From Gammaproteobacteria bacterium (GTDB lineage Bacteria; Pseudomonadota; Gammaproteobacteria; Legionellales; Legionellaceae), in the NCBI GenBank assembly GCA_030147635.1, contig JASBUZ010000015.1:26528-90527 (forward strand): a stretch of DNA of 64,000 nucleotides, given 5' to 3'. Positions 1 through 7,922 of the stretch are shown here, piece by piece. A program made the translations under genes and the position numbers. The notes under the pieces are model-generated. The model was not told the origin of the DNA. It worked only from the letters and a program-made list of their open reading frames with translations, and searched no databases. Positions within the stretch are counted from its first letter, which is position 1; each line of letters starts with the position of its first letter.

Positions 1-1
1 A

Positions 2-1120
2 GGGGATAAAATCACACTGACACTCGACTCCCGCCTACAAACACGTATTCATCACGCGCTCCATGGCAAAGAAGGTGCAGTTGCAGTCCTTGATGTCACA
101 AATGGGGACGTGCTCGCACTGGTCAGCACACCCAGCTATAACCCCAACCAATTCGTACATGGCATGACTCACAAAGAATACGACACATTGGTGAATGCCC
201 CTAAGAAGCCCTTATTCCACCGAGCAATTCGAGGCTTATACCCACCGGCCTCAACCATTAAACCCTTTGTCGCCCTGGCGGGTGTTGAAAAAGGCATCGT
301 TGATGAACATACCACGGTTTACGATCCAGGCTGGTATCGCCTGCCAGGTGTTTCTCATTTGTACCGTGACTGGAAGCGAGGAGGACATGGGGTAGTAAAC
401 CTCAAGCGCGCACTCACGGTATCTTGCGATACGTACTTTTATCAACTTGGTAATAAACTTGGTATTCATGCCCTCGAAAACATATTAACGCGCTTTGGTT
501 TTGGTCAGTTTAGTCACATTGATTTAAAAGAAGAAGCCCAAGGCATTGTGCCAAGTCCACACTGGAAAAAGCAAACCAAAGGACATGCTTGGTACACTGG
601 GGATACATTGATTACTGCCATTGGCCAAGGATTTATGCTCGCTTCTCCTTTGCAACTGGCGAATGCCACCGCTTCTTTGAGTCAGCACGGCCGTCGCTTT
701 AGACCACATTTACTGAAAAGTTACGCATCTGACGATGGCGCTTTACACGAGCTCACGCCGCTCGAGGAATACCCCATTCGCCTACAAAACAACACATGGA
801 ACCTCATTACGGAAGGCATGCGTTCTGTAATTACCAAACGAGAAGGCACAGGGCACCGCTTTGGTCGCGATGCGGCCTACAGTGTGGCGGCAAAAACCGG
901 TACAGCTCAAGTATTTAGCTTAAGCCAAGATGAGAAAAAGCGAAATCAACTCATACCCGATGCGCTACGCGATCACTCACTCTTTATCGCTTTTGCACCG
1001 GTCGAAAAACCAGAAATTGCCATTGCTGTGTTAATCGAACACAACCCAACTGCATCCCAGATTGCACGCCAAGTTATGGATGCTTATTTTGCATTAAAAA
1101 ATCCAAAGGCTGATTCATGA
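2..1120 (+). CDS. mrdA: Penicillin-binding protein 2 (PBP2), 5'-truncated by window edge
   Basis: Peptidoglycan D,D-transpeptidase of the elongation machinery, acting in the periplasm and anchored in the inner membrane. The frame is open from base 2, so the visible 372 codons are the C-terminal part of a protein normally about 600-650 aa; the membrane anchor and most of the pedestal domain lie outside. The three active-site motifs of the transpeptidase domain are present in order: STIK (in PPASTIKPF), SCD (in TVSCDTYFYQLG) and KTG (in AAKTGTAQV). The text before the first motif (AVLDVTNGDVLALVSTPSYN) is typical of PBP2. Its stop overlaps the start of rodA by ATGA, giving the usual mrdA-rodA pair of the rod-shape system. 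The internal GTG at 110 is not the real start. Confidence 0.95.
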   Translation, partial: GDKITLTLDSRLQTRIHHALHGKEGAVAVLDVTNGDVLALVSTPSYNPNQFVHGMTHKEYDTLVNAPKKPLFHRAIRGLYPPASTIKPFVALAGVEKGIVDEHTTVYDPGWYRLPGVSHLYRDWKRGGHGVVNLKRALTVSCDTYFYQLGNKLGIHALENILTRFGFGQFSHIDLKEEAQGIVPSPHWKKQTKGHAWYTGDTLITAIGQGFMLASPLQLANATASLSQHGRRFRPHLLKSYASDDGALHELTPLEEYPIRLQNNTWNLITEGMRSVITKREGTGHRFGRDAAYSVAAKTGTAQVFSLSQDEKKRNQLIPDALRDHSLFIAFAPVEKPEIAIAVLIEHNPTASQIARQVMDAYFALKNPKADS

Positions 1121-2232
1121 CTCCAAGCTCTACCCAACCCATGTACCGGCCAACACGCCGGGCACTTCACTTAGACTGGCCGTTGTTTGGCTTACTGGTA
1201 CTGCTGATTACTGCAGGTCTGTTTATTTTGTACAGCGCATCTAACGAAAATATGGGTATGATTGCCCGCCAAGGTGCGCGCCTTGGGCTCGCTTTCTCAG
1301 TCATGTTAGTTTTATCCTTTGTGCCTCCTCATGCCTATAGACGCTGGTCTCCTGGCATTTATCTCTCTGGCATTTTACTACTCCTGTTAGTGATGGCTAT
1401 TGGAAAAATTGGTAAAGGAGCCCAGCGCTGGCTTGATTTAGGTTTTTTCCGCTTTCAGCCGTCAGAAATCATGAAGCTTGCCGTACCCATGATGACCGCT
1501 TGGTATCTCGATAAAAAAACGCTCCCGCTCGATTTACAGTCATTATGTGTTGCCGCAGTCATTATTTTTGTCCCCACCTTACTGATTGCAGAGCAACCCG
1601 ACTTGGGCACCGCAATTATGGTCGCTTCCGGTGGCGTTTTTGTAGTATTTCTGGCTGGAATTCGTCTCAAAACCATTGGTATTTTAGCGGGTTCAATGGC
1701 AGCACTTGCCCCAGCGCTTTGGTATGTGATGCACGATTATCAAAAAAAGCGCGTGATGACCTTACTCAATCCAGAAAGCGATCCACTCGGCAGTGGCTAT
1801 CATATCATCCAATCAAAAATTGCCATTGGCTCGGGCGGTGCTTTGGGTAAAGGTTGGCTTGCAGGCAGCCAGTCTCATCTCAACTTTTTACCGGAGCATG
1901 CAACCGACTTTATCTTTTCAGTTGGTAGTGAGGAGTTTGGCTTTGTCGGAGGCACGGGGCTCATTGTGCTCTTTTTCTTAATTTCACTGCGCTGCATTTT
2001 TATCTCAAAACACGCACAAACCAATTATACCCGCTTACTTGCCATTGGACTTAGCATGAGCTTTTTCCTCTCAGTTTTCGTCAACATAGGTATGGTTATG
2101 GGCATATTGCCAGTAGTCGGGGTCCCCTTGCCACTGGTAAGCTACGGCGGGACCGCCATGGTGACTTTTATGGCAGGGTTTGGCATTTTAATGTCGATTA
2201 GTTCACATCGAATTTTATTCAACACCCTCTAG
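1117..2232 (+). CDS. rodA: Rod-shape determining protein RodA (SEDS glycosyltransferase)
   Basis: Polytopic inner-membrane peptidoglycan polymerase that works with PBP2 in cell elongation. The 371-aa length and about ten hydrophobic segments fit the SEDS family. Family signatures seen are [20 protein letters not shown] near residues 95-115, the conserved AEQPDLGTA region, [20 protein letters not shown], and the C-terminal [11 protein letters not shown]. The start ATG overlaps the mrdA stop (ATGA), so translation is probably coupled. The 3' end overlaps convergent rnhB by 18 bp. Nothing unusual. Confidence 0.96.
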   Translation: MTPSSTQPMYRPTRRALHLDWPLFGLLVLLITAGLFILYSASNENMGMIARQGARLGLAFSVMLVLSFVPPHAYRRWSPGIYLSGILLLLLVMAIGKIGKGAQRWLDLGFFRFQPSEIMKLAVPMMTAWYLDKKTLPLDLQSLCVAAVIIFVPTLLIAEQPDLGTAIMVASGGVFVVFLAGIRLKTIGILAGSMAALAPALWYVMHDYQKKRVMTLLNPESDPLGSGYHIIQSKIAIGSGGALGKGWLAGSQSHLNFLPEHATDFIFSVGSEEFGFVGGTGLIVLFFLISLRCIFISKHAQTNYTRLLAIGLSMSFFLSVFVNIGMVMGILPVVGVPLPLVSYGGTAMVTFMAGFGILMSISSHRILFNTL

Positions 2233-2778
2233 TACGGCACGCACAGGACCAAAGCTTCGGCGGTGAATCTCACAAGGGCCTAAACGCTTTAGAGCGTCCC
2301 GGTGCTTTACCGTTGGATAGCCTTTATGCTTGGCAAAGTCATATCCTGGGTAGCATGCATCAAGCGCTATCATTTCTGCATCTCGCTTCACTTTCGCCAA
2401 GATAGAAGCGGCGCTAATTTCCTGCACACATGCATCTCCGCCAACCATCGCCTCACACGGCATAGTCACTTGTGGACAATACAATCCATCCACTAACACT
2501 TTGTCAGGTGTTATCTTTAAGCCTTCTATCGCACGCTGCATAGCAAGTAAACTCGCCTGATGAATATTAATTTTATCAATCTCTGTAACCTCCACTCGAC
2601 CATACGCATAACTTTTTGCTTGCTCAGTAATAACTTTGACAAGCAACTCACGCTTTTTGTGACTCAGCTTTTTAGAATCAGCAAGACCTGGTATGGGTGC
2701 ATCCAAGATAACTGCAGCAGCAATTACAGCACCTGCCAAAGGCCCACGCCCAACCTCATCTACACCTGCCACAATCAT
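2215..2778 (-). CDS. rnhB: Ribonuclease HII
   Basis: Endonuclease that removes RNA residues from RNA:DNA hybrids and misincorporated ribonucleotides from DNA; cytoplasmic. The protein is 187 aa, a little shorter than many RnhB proteins. It opens with the signature [15 protein letters not shown], which carries the catalytic Asp-Glu pair, followed by DSKKLS, the VDGLYCPQ segment and [11 protein letters not shown], all diagnostic of type II RNase H. It is convergent with rodA and overlaps its end by 18 bp. An ATG start is used. Confidence 0.96.
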   Translation of the reverse strand: MIVAGVDEVGRGPLAGAVIAAAVILDAPIPGLADSKKLSHKKRELLVKVITEQAKSYAYGRVEVTEIDKINIHQASLLAMQRAIEGLKITPDKVLVDGLYCPQVTMPCEAMVGGDACVQEISAASILAKVKRDAEMIALDACYPGYDFAKHKGYPTVKHRDALKRLGPCEIHRRSFGPVRAVLEGVE

Positions 2779-2902
2779 GATTATCTCTCCATCAATTATT
2801 TAAAAACATAGGCAATTTGTTTTCTTCTCGTTAAAGCGCTAAAGTAAACATATGTCCGAATGCATTTTCGGGCCAAGTTTAAAACATCATAGGGAGCATG
2901 TC

Positions 2903-3178
2903 ATGACCAACTGTCGGTTAAGTCCTTTCGCTTTCGGTATGTCTTTAGGAGTCATTTGGGGGGTTTCAGTCTTTATCATGGGACTGCTTGCCCAGTACTA
3001 TTCTTACGGTACCGAGTTTGTAGGCGCCATGGGCGTTCTCTACATCGGATATGAGCCGTCCATCATGGGTAGCTTAATTGGTGGCCTGTTTGGGTTTATT
3101 GATGCCCTCGTCGGTGGTGCATTAATTGCCTGGCTCTATAATGTATTTGCCGGCTGTTGTCGCAAACACTGTGACTAG
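2903..3178 (+). CDS. Small membrane protein, 'bacteriophage holin'-annotated family
   Basis: A 91-aa protein starting at the ATG behind AGGGAG; an upstream in-frame start at 2852 lacks a ribosome site. It has an N-terminal membrane segment (GMSLGVIWGVSVFIMGLLAQ) and a second glycine-rich hairpin (GSLIGGLFGFIDALVGG, then AWLYN). This glycine pattern with the closing FxDxxxGGxxxAxLYN is what I know from a family of small chromosomal proteins labelled bacteriophage holin in many bacteria. No prophage gene lies nearby, so a lytic role is doubtful. The real function is unknown; it may be a small pore or glycine-zipper protein. It stands alone, ending at the start of a palindromic repeat. Confidence 0.72.
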   Translation: MTNCRLSPFAFGMSLGVIWGVSVFIMGLLAQYYSYGTEFVGAMGVLYIGYEPSIMGSLIGGLFGFIDALVGGALIAWLYNVFAGCCRKHCD

Positions 3179-3180
3179 GC

Positions 3181-3308
3181 TGTGTTGAAATTTGCCCGAA
3201 ACCTACCGTCATCTCTACGTTCCGCGACTTGTTCGCGGAATCCATGGACCACCCGGACAAGCCGGGTGGCGTAGGTTTTGGTTGGTGGTGTGATGAATTG
3301 TCAACACA
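3181..3308. repeat. Nested-palindrome intergenic repeat, copy A
   Basis: About 128 bp bounded by inverted ends TGTGTTGA (3181-3188) and TCAACACA (3301-3308). Inner arms AAACCTAC (3199-3206) and GTAGGTTT (3271-3278) pair. Two strong hairpins lie inside: TTCCGCGA/TCGCGGAA (3220-3227 with 3233-3240) and CCACCCGG/CCGGGTGG (3249-3256 with 3262-3269). Related copies are at 50807-50876 and, inverted, at 52352-52468. Confidence 0.85.
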
Positions 3309-3322
3309 CCCTAGCAAAAAAC

Positions 3323-4582
3323 TTAAACTGGGCGGTTTTCTTTCTCTTTTCGAACCATAAGAAAAACACCGCCCATCATCATCATGTAAACCACACCGAC
3401 CCCTGCACAATAGGCTGCAAACACTAAGTTATTATGAGAAGCATATAAGTGATTCACAATTTCAATTCCTATGGCTTGTGAGCTCATCAATACAAGCCCC
3501 ATCAAAGCTGAGGCAGTGCCTTTGGTAACTTCAGTCGAATACAAAATAAACCGAGCAAGTGGCGAGCCAGTGAGCCCAATACCAAAAAAGTAAATCACAA
3601 GCCCCGGCATCAACCAGACAAAGTTTTTACCAAACACCAGTGCCAGAGCAAGCATCACAAACAATCCAGATGCCACCGTGCTAGAACCTATCATCATCAA
3701 TTGCTTCAGTGAGAAGTGGTGAGTCAAACGATGTAAAGTGACATTCCCTAAAATAGCGGCAAGAAACACGGGCACTTGCCATAGCCCGTATGTCACTAAC
3801 GAATCCCCTGAAGCGGAAACAATAATCACAGGAGCTAAACCAATCCATGCCACACAAGGCAACCCTAAAAGCCCTGAGCCCACAGAAGCCATCATAAATT
3901 TAGAGTTTTTAAACAGTTGAACGTAGCGCTTGCCCACCTCTTTGAACGATAACTCTGCTCGCGGAATCACTTCGCCATCGCGCTTGGTTTGCCCAACTGA
4001 TTCAGGCATAAAGCGCCAAAGCCCCCATAAGGTTACCAAGGCAAGTGCTGATATCAGCACGAATATGAGCCGCCAGTCCCAGTGCATCACAAACAAAGCC
4101 CCCAAAAGCGGTCCAATAAGGGGCGCTAAAATAGAAACATTCGCCATAATGGCCATGAGACGTACCACTTCCATCTCTTCAAAAATTTCTTGAAGCGTTG
4201 CATAACCGACCACCGTAATAAAGCAAAGCCCCATGCCCTCGAAAAAACGCCAAGTTAAAAATTGGTTAATTGAGCCTGAACATGCAATCAGTACAGTAAA
4301 AATAAGAAATATCCATCCGCCTGCAATCATAACAGGCCTGCGCCCGTAATGATCGGATAGAGGTCCTAAAATAATTTGTAGGGTTGAGCCACCCAAAATA
4401 TAAAGCATTAAAGAGCGTGCAACCGCAGACTCTGACGCATTGAAAGATTTCACCACCTGGAGCATGCCAGGCATAATCATATCGTTTGAGATGTAAGTTA
4501 AAAACTCGTAGAATACCAAAAATACGGCGAAAATTAACGCATGCCTACGCGTAATGGCAATCAGTGGTTGGGGCTTTTGCAT
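3323..4582 (-). CDS. mdfA: MdfA-type multidrug MFS exporter
   Basis: Inner-membrane proton-driven drug exporter with about 12 membrane segments. The first segment reads YEFLTYISNDMIMPGML, nearly the same as E. coli MdfA. With the ATG at 4582 as start, the two acidic residues known to matter in MdfA fall at Glu26 and Asp34, which supports this start over the TTG four codons upstream. The MFS motif A loop (GPLSDHYGRRPVM) and GLCFITVVGYATLQE after it also match the family. At 419 aa it is close to MdfA's 410. Substrates cannot be read from the sequence. It is transcribed divergently from pdxB. Confidence 0.88.
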   Translation of the reverse strand: MQKPQPLIAITRRHALIFAVFLVFYEFLTYISNDMIMPGMLQVVKSFNASESAVARSLMLYILGGSTLQIILGPLSDHYGRRPVMIAGGWIFLIFTVLIACSGSINQFLTWRFFEGMGLCFITVVGYATLQEIFEEMEVVRLMAIMANVSILAPLIGPLLGALFVMHWDWRLIFVLISALALVTLWGLWRFMPESVGQTKRDGEVIPRAELSFKEVGKRYVQLFKNSKFMMASVGSGLLGLPCVAWIGLAPVIIVSASGDSLVTYGLWQVPVFLAAILGNVTLHRLTHHFSLKQLMMIGSSTVASGLFVMLALALVFGKNFVWLMPGLVIYFFGIGLTGSPLARFILYSTEVTKGTASALMGLVLMSSQAIGIEIVNHLYASHNNLVFAAYCAGVGVVYMMMMGGVFLMVRKEKENRPV

Positions 4583-4661
4583 AATAATCAACAAACTTGC
4601 AAATCAATGTGGCTGGTGAGTATACTCCCCCCACGACTTGTAATACAACCTCTATTGCTCA

Positions 4662-5657
4662 GTGAAAGTCTTAGCCGATGCCTCCTTACCAAAACTGGAT
4701 GTCTTTTTTCAGTCCCCTTTTACACTCACAACCTATGACAGCGAGGCGAGCTTACAAGCAGCACTGCCACAACATGATGTACTCGTTTGTCGCTCAACAC
4801 TGAAAGTCACCCCCACACTGCTAAAACATGCAAAGCTTGCTTGTGTTGCAACCGCAAGCAGTGGCACAGACCATATTGATGCAGACTACTTACAATCACA
4901 AAACATTCGCTTATTTGATGCCAAAGGCAGTAATGCGGAAGCTGTGACTGATTACGTACAAGCGAGCCTTGCTTATTTGAAACAGCAAGATTTAATACCT
5001 GGCTCAAAAGTCGGTGTGATTGGTGCTGGTGAAGTCGGCTCACGCGTCATCACACGATTACAGACACTCGGGTTTGAAGTCATTGCCTACGACCCTTTAA
5101 AATTAGACTTTACCTCTTGCTCATTTGACAAACTCAAAGCCTGTCAGGTGCTTTGTATTCATGCAAATCTACACGATACAAAGCCTCACCCAAGCCGAAA
5201 TCTTATTGATTCTGCGTTTCTTGAAAGTTTGAAGCCTAATACAGTCATCATCAATGCCGCACGCGGTGGCATTGTAAATGAAGCAGCATTACTGAAGCTG
5301 AGCAAAAAAATTATCTACTGTACCGATGTGTATATGAACGAGCCCTATATTCATCCAGGCATTATTGACTACGCAACGCTTTGCACACCACACATTGCCG
5401 GACACAGCATCGAGGCTAAGCAAAATGCGGTGCGAGATTTAAGTGTGCAATTAGCGACGCATTTTAACTATCCATTGGCTCACTTTATCCCCTACGCACC
5501 CCGGCTTGTCCGGAGTACCAAACCCCCAGTGGACCTTTACAACCCACTGAGTGAAACTCTAAAACTAAAAAAGGCCACCAATAAACAGGCAGCCTTTTTA
5601 AAGTTACGACGACAACATTATCGTCATCATTTTAGTAAGATGATTAACACATCTTAG
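4662..5657 (+). CDS. pdxB: Erythronate-4-phosphate dehydrogenase
   Basis: NAD-dependent dehydrogenase of the DXP-dependent pyridoxal 5'-phosphate pathway. The GTG start gives MKVLADASLPKLDVFF, which lines up with known PdxB N-termini. The Rossmann motif VGVIGAGEVGSR, the SSGTDHID segment, the ARGGIVNE loop and CTPHIAGHSIEAK (catalytic His) identify the family and separate it from general D-2-hydroxyacid dehydrogenases. The protein is 331 aa, somewhat short; the usual C-terminal dimerisation region is reduced. The 3' end overlaps the broken paralogue on the other strand by 14 bp. Confidence 0.93.
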   Translation: MKVLADASLPKLDVFFQSPFTLTTYDSEASLQAALPQHDVLVCRSTLKVTPTLLKHAKLACVATASSGTDHIDADYLQSQNIRLFDAKGSNAEAVTDYVQASLAYLKQQDLIPGSKVGVIGAGEVGSRVITRLQTLGFEVIAYDPLKLDFTSCSFDKLKACQVLCIHANLHDTKPHPSRNLIDSAFLESLKPNTVIINAARGGIVNEAALLKLSKKIIYCTDVYMNEPYIHPGIIDYATLCTPHIAGHSIEAKQNAVRDLSVQLATHFNYPLAHFIPYAPRLVRSTKPPVDLYNPLSETLKLKKATNKQAAFLKLRRQHYRHHFSKMINTS

Positions 5658-5850
5658 GTAAATAATCAGACCAGCTCCAACCCTCTGATACTTTCTCTTC
5701 TTCAGCTGGCTTATCAAAAAGTTTTAAACCGGAAAACTTCGCTTTCAGCTCTGTTTCAGGCATCGCCTGAGGCGCTTTATTCGGATCAGCACTCCAAGGC
5801 ATTGCTCCTTTACCACAAACAACGTCCAGAACATAAATAGAAGCTGGTCT
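5644..5850 (-). pseudogene. C-terminal remnant of the E-block membrane protein family (third copy)
   Basis: The frame encodes AMPETELKAKFSGLKLFDKP, then AEEEK and the ending DYLPKMC. It aligns with the ends of the two intact neighbours (AMPEDELTSKLPSLNFFKP and LPRIC; KLPPLKFFKP and FPRFC). No start codon or membrane part is present. Upstream the frame runs straight into the palindromic repeat at 5853-5945, which supplies the only possible ATG. I read this as a third tandem copy whose front half was lost. It could still be read as an 81-aa ORF if the repeat-borne start is used. The acidic motif and terminal cysteine remain intact. Confidence 0.7.
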
Positions 5851-5852
5851 CT

Positions 5853-5945
5853 GTCGTTGCGAACCCGAGCGTAGCGAGTGGTGCGGCAATCCTGTGACTT
5901 TTTAAGGCCACTAGATTGCTTCAGCGCTACGCGCTTCGCAACGAC
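5853..5945. repeat. 93-bp MITE-like palindromic element
   Basis: Perfect 11-bp terminal inverted repeats GTCGTTGCGAA (5853-5863) and TTCGCAACGAC (5935-5945). Inner complementary arms are GCGTAGCG (5869-5876) with CGCTACGC (5925-5932) and GCAATC (5886-5891) with GATTGC (5914-5919). It has no coding capacity of its own. A shorter relative is at 29639-29700. It abuts the broken gene at 5644-5850. Confidence 0.85.
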
Positions 5946-6107
5946 ATTTAAAATTCAAGTTGGTTATGTTTTTGCTGATGCTTACCCCAAAGGGGGGTAG
6001 GGTCCATACATGACAATTCATTAGACAACTTTTAAATAAAATGAACCACAAAATTTCGTGGGGATCTGTCAGCTCGCAAAGACCTAAGCCCCCACTGGGG
6101 CTATTAA
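5946..6107. other. Non-coding spacer with a weak hairpin
   Basis: No convincing gene was found between the palindromic element and the next gene. A perfect 6-bp hairpin AGCCCC/GGGGCT (6087-6092 with 6097-6102) lies just past the stop of the minus-strand gene but has no T-run on that strand, so terminator function is uncertain. Confidence 0.4.
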
Positions 6108-6869
6108 TTAGCAAAACCTAGGAAACTCTGTAATTAATTCTGCAGACTTAGTACTATTCGGACTCACTTCATCATCTTCCAGAGGCTTGAAAAACTTAAG
6201 CGGTGGCAGCTTTTCTTGGAGCTTTTCTTTAGAAAATGCTTCCTCTAATTCGTCTAGCACGTCCTTAGGAATGCTGTTATCAGCGTAGTCTCTTAACTCA
6301 TAAACCAAAGCGCCTGTTAAAACACCCGCCACAATCGCGCCAACAATGCTTGCATATAATGCACAAACTAAGGTCGCAACAAAACCAATCGCACACCCCA
6401 CCATCAAGCTATTGTAATAAACCGTATCTCGCTGCTTCTCTAAGAGCGCCAGCCAGTCAGAAAATGCTTTCTCAAGTTCAGCAAACTCTTTACGTTCACC
6501 AAGCTGTGCGTACTCATGAAGTGGATTCTTAAGATAAAATCCCTTGCCATTCAAAAAGGATATCTCTAACGATATCATTTCAAACGTTTTCATAACTTTC
6601 GGCAGGTTCTTATCAATATACTTAATCTTCCTCTCATCTTCCTCCAGTGAAGCTAGCTTTTGGTTGGTCGCTTCTGAGTTCCAAGTCAATTTCTCAAAAA
6701 GGCTACGCGCTTGCTCGATAGCTGCTCTCTGCTTTGGAAGCCCAAGTAATCTCTCTCTATTGCTTTCGTAAATACGAGTAACAGTCTGAACATCTTGACT
6801 AAAGAAGCTGATTGTCTGTTCAACCAGTGCTCGCTTTTGTTCTAAAACTTGCTCTTTGCTTATTGCCAT
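6108..6869 (-). CDS. Putative secreted membrane effector, tandem family member 1
   Basis: Not recognised as a named family. The 253-aa product has a helical, charged N-terminal two thirds (coiled-coil-like, including QKRALVEQ and NRERLLGLPKQRAAIEQAR), then two adjacent glycine-rich membrane segments at about 154-190 (LMVGCAIGFVATLVCALYA, IVGAIVAGVLTGALVY). The tail carries KLPPLKFFKP, EDDE at 231-234 and ends PRFC. The neighbour at 6926-7741 shares the layout and the motifs QKRxLVE, NxxR, QAR and (K)LPxLxFFKP. Acidic clusters within the last 30 residues resemble the E-block of Dot/Icm substrates, so a type IV-secreted, membrane-inserting effector is my inference. A cysteine is the last residue in all copies. 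Confidence 0.6.
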   Translation of the reverse strand: MAISKEQVLEQKRALVEQTISFFSQDVQTVTRIYESNRERLLGLPKQRAAIEQARSLFEKLTWNSEATNQKLASLEEDERKIKYIDKNLPKVMKTFEMISLEISFLNGKGFYLKNPLHEYAQLGERKEFAELEKAFSDWLALLEKQRDTVYYNSLMVGCAIGFVATLVCALYASIVGAIVAGVLTGALVYELRDYADNSIPKDVLDELEEAFSKEKLQEKLPPLKFFKPLEDDEVSPNSTKSAELITEFPRFC

Positions 6870-6925
6870 GATTCTATCCTACGGTTAAAAAATTGAGGCA
6901 TTGTAAAGTTGGTATACCTGAAGAT

Positions 6926-7741
6926 TTAGCAGATTCTGGGCAAACTTTCCCAAAGAGACTTTGCTTCAGTCAGATCTTGGTTTTCTTCCTCTTCAACAGG
7001 TTTGAAAAAGTTAAGAGAAGGAAGTTTTGAGGTAAGCTCGTCCTCTGGCATTGCTTCAGGTAATGCTTGTAAATCAGCTTCGTACACTTTTTCTGCATCC
7101 AGAAGCAGTGCTGTTAGGGCAAATGCTCCAGCTAATAAAGTAGCAGCAATAGCACCAATCACATTGACATACACCGCAGCGATAACAGCCGTCATAAGAG
7201 AGAGCACACTCGCAGCCATAAAGTAATTGAAGTAACTTGCTTCTTGGGTTTGAGCCTTCAAGTCAGCCCAGTCTTTTTGTAGCTCTTCAAGCTCTTTTAA
7301 GACATCTTGATAACCAAAGTTTTTTAGTTTAACAACTAAATCATTGGCATCATCTACTGTTTCAAGCAAAATTCTGGCACGAGAAGCTAGGGTATCATCC
7401 AAATATCCAGCTTTATTTAAGGCAATGAGTTGCTCTTTATCACTTTTCAGATATTCAACCAATGCTGCAACGGTTGCTTGATTGAACTCTTGCTTATCGG
7501 CTGCTTCGTAAGCAATATCTACCAGTCTATCAAGTTCTCCTTCTGTATTGGTTCTTCCGAAAAAATATTCCCAATAAGTTCGAGCTTGTTTAAGTCCTTG
7601 TGCTTCTTTCGAAAGCTCAGCTATTCTTTGCTTGTTCCCCTCAAAAACTTCTTCAACAGCACGAGCTTGAAGATTCAAAATCTCGAGCGAGCGCTCAACT
7701 AATTCTCTTTTTTGTCCTACCAACGGTGCTTGAACAGCCAT
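6926..7741 (-). CDS. Putative secreted membrane effector, tandem family member 2
   Basis: Paralogue of the gene at 6108-6869. The ATG at 7741 follows AGGA at 9 bp and is preferred to the ATG three codons earlier, giving 271 aa. The N-terminal region is long, helical and charged (QKRELVERS, VFEGNKQRIAELSK, LKQAR). It is followed by two membrane segments (FMAASVLSLMTAVIAAVY and VIGAIAATLLAGAFALTALL) and a 60-residue cytosolic tail with KLPSLNFFKP, EEEE at 250-253 and the final LPRIC. The EEEE run about 20 residues from the end is the clearest E-block-like signal of the family. Function is unknown. Forms such as DUF-type membrane proteins cannot be excluded. Confidence 0.62.
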   Translation of the reverse strand: MAVQAPLVGQKRELVERSLEILNLQARAVEEVFEGNKQRIAELSKEAQGLKQARTYWEYFFGRTNTEGELDRLVDIAYEAADKQEFNQATVAALVEYLKSDKEQLIALNKAGYLDDTLASRARILLETVDDANDLVVKLKNFGYQDVLKELEELQKDWADLKAQTQEASYFNYFMAASVLSLMTAVIAAVYVNVIGAIAATLLAGAFALTALLLDAEKVYEADLQALPEAMPEDELTSKLPSLNFFKPVEEEENQDLTEAKSLWESLPRIC

Positions 7742-7922
7742 TTTCAGCATTCCTATTTTTATGAAATCTAGCGCACTATAACAACGTCATGATCAAATAG
7801 CAAACACCGAGGTGAGGTTTGAGTCGATCTCAATTTGACGAAGCGGCTGCATTTTTATATAGTGCGCGAAGCCAATCTCCAATCGATAAAAAACCACGCA
7901 AGGCCACAGCTTAGGAGCATTT

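Noticed and set aside
2903-3178. Prophage lysis gene
   Set aside because: The holin label of the family is only nominal; no endolysin, integrase or other phage gene is near.
5911-6114. Minus-strand 67-codon ORF between the palindromic element and the first effector gene
   Set aside because: Part of it is read from the repeat, it has no ribosome site and its composition does not look like protein; treated as spacer.
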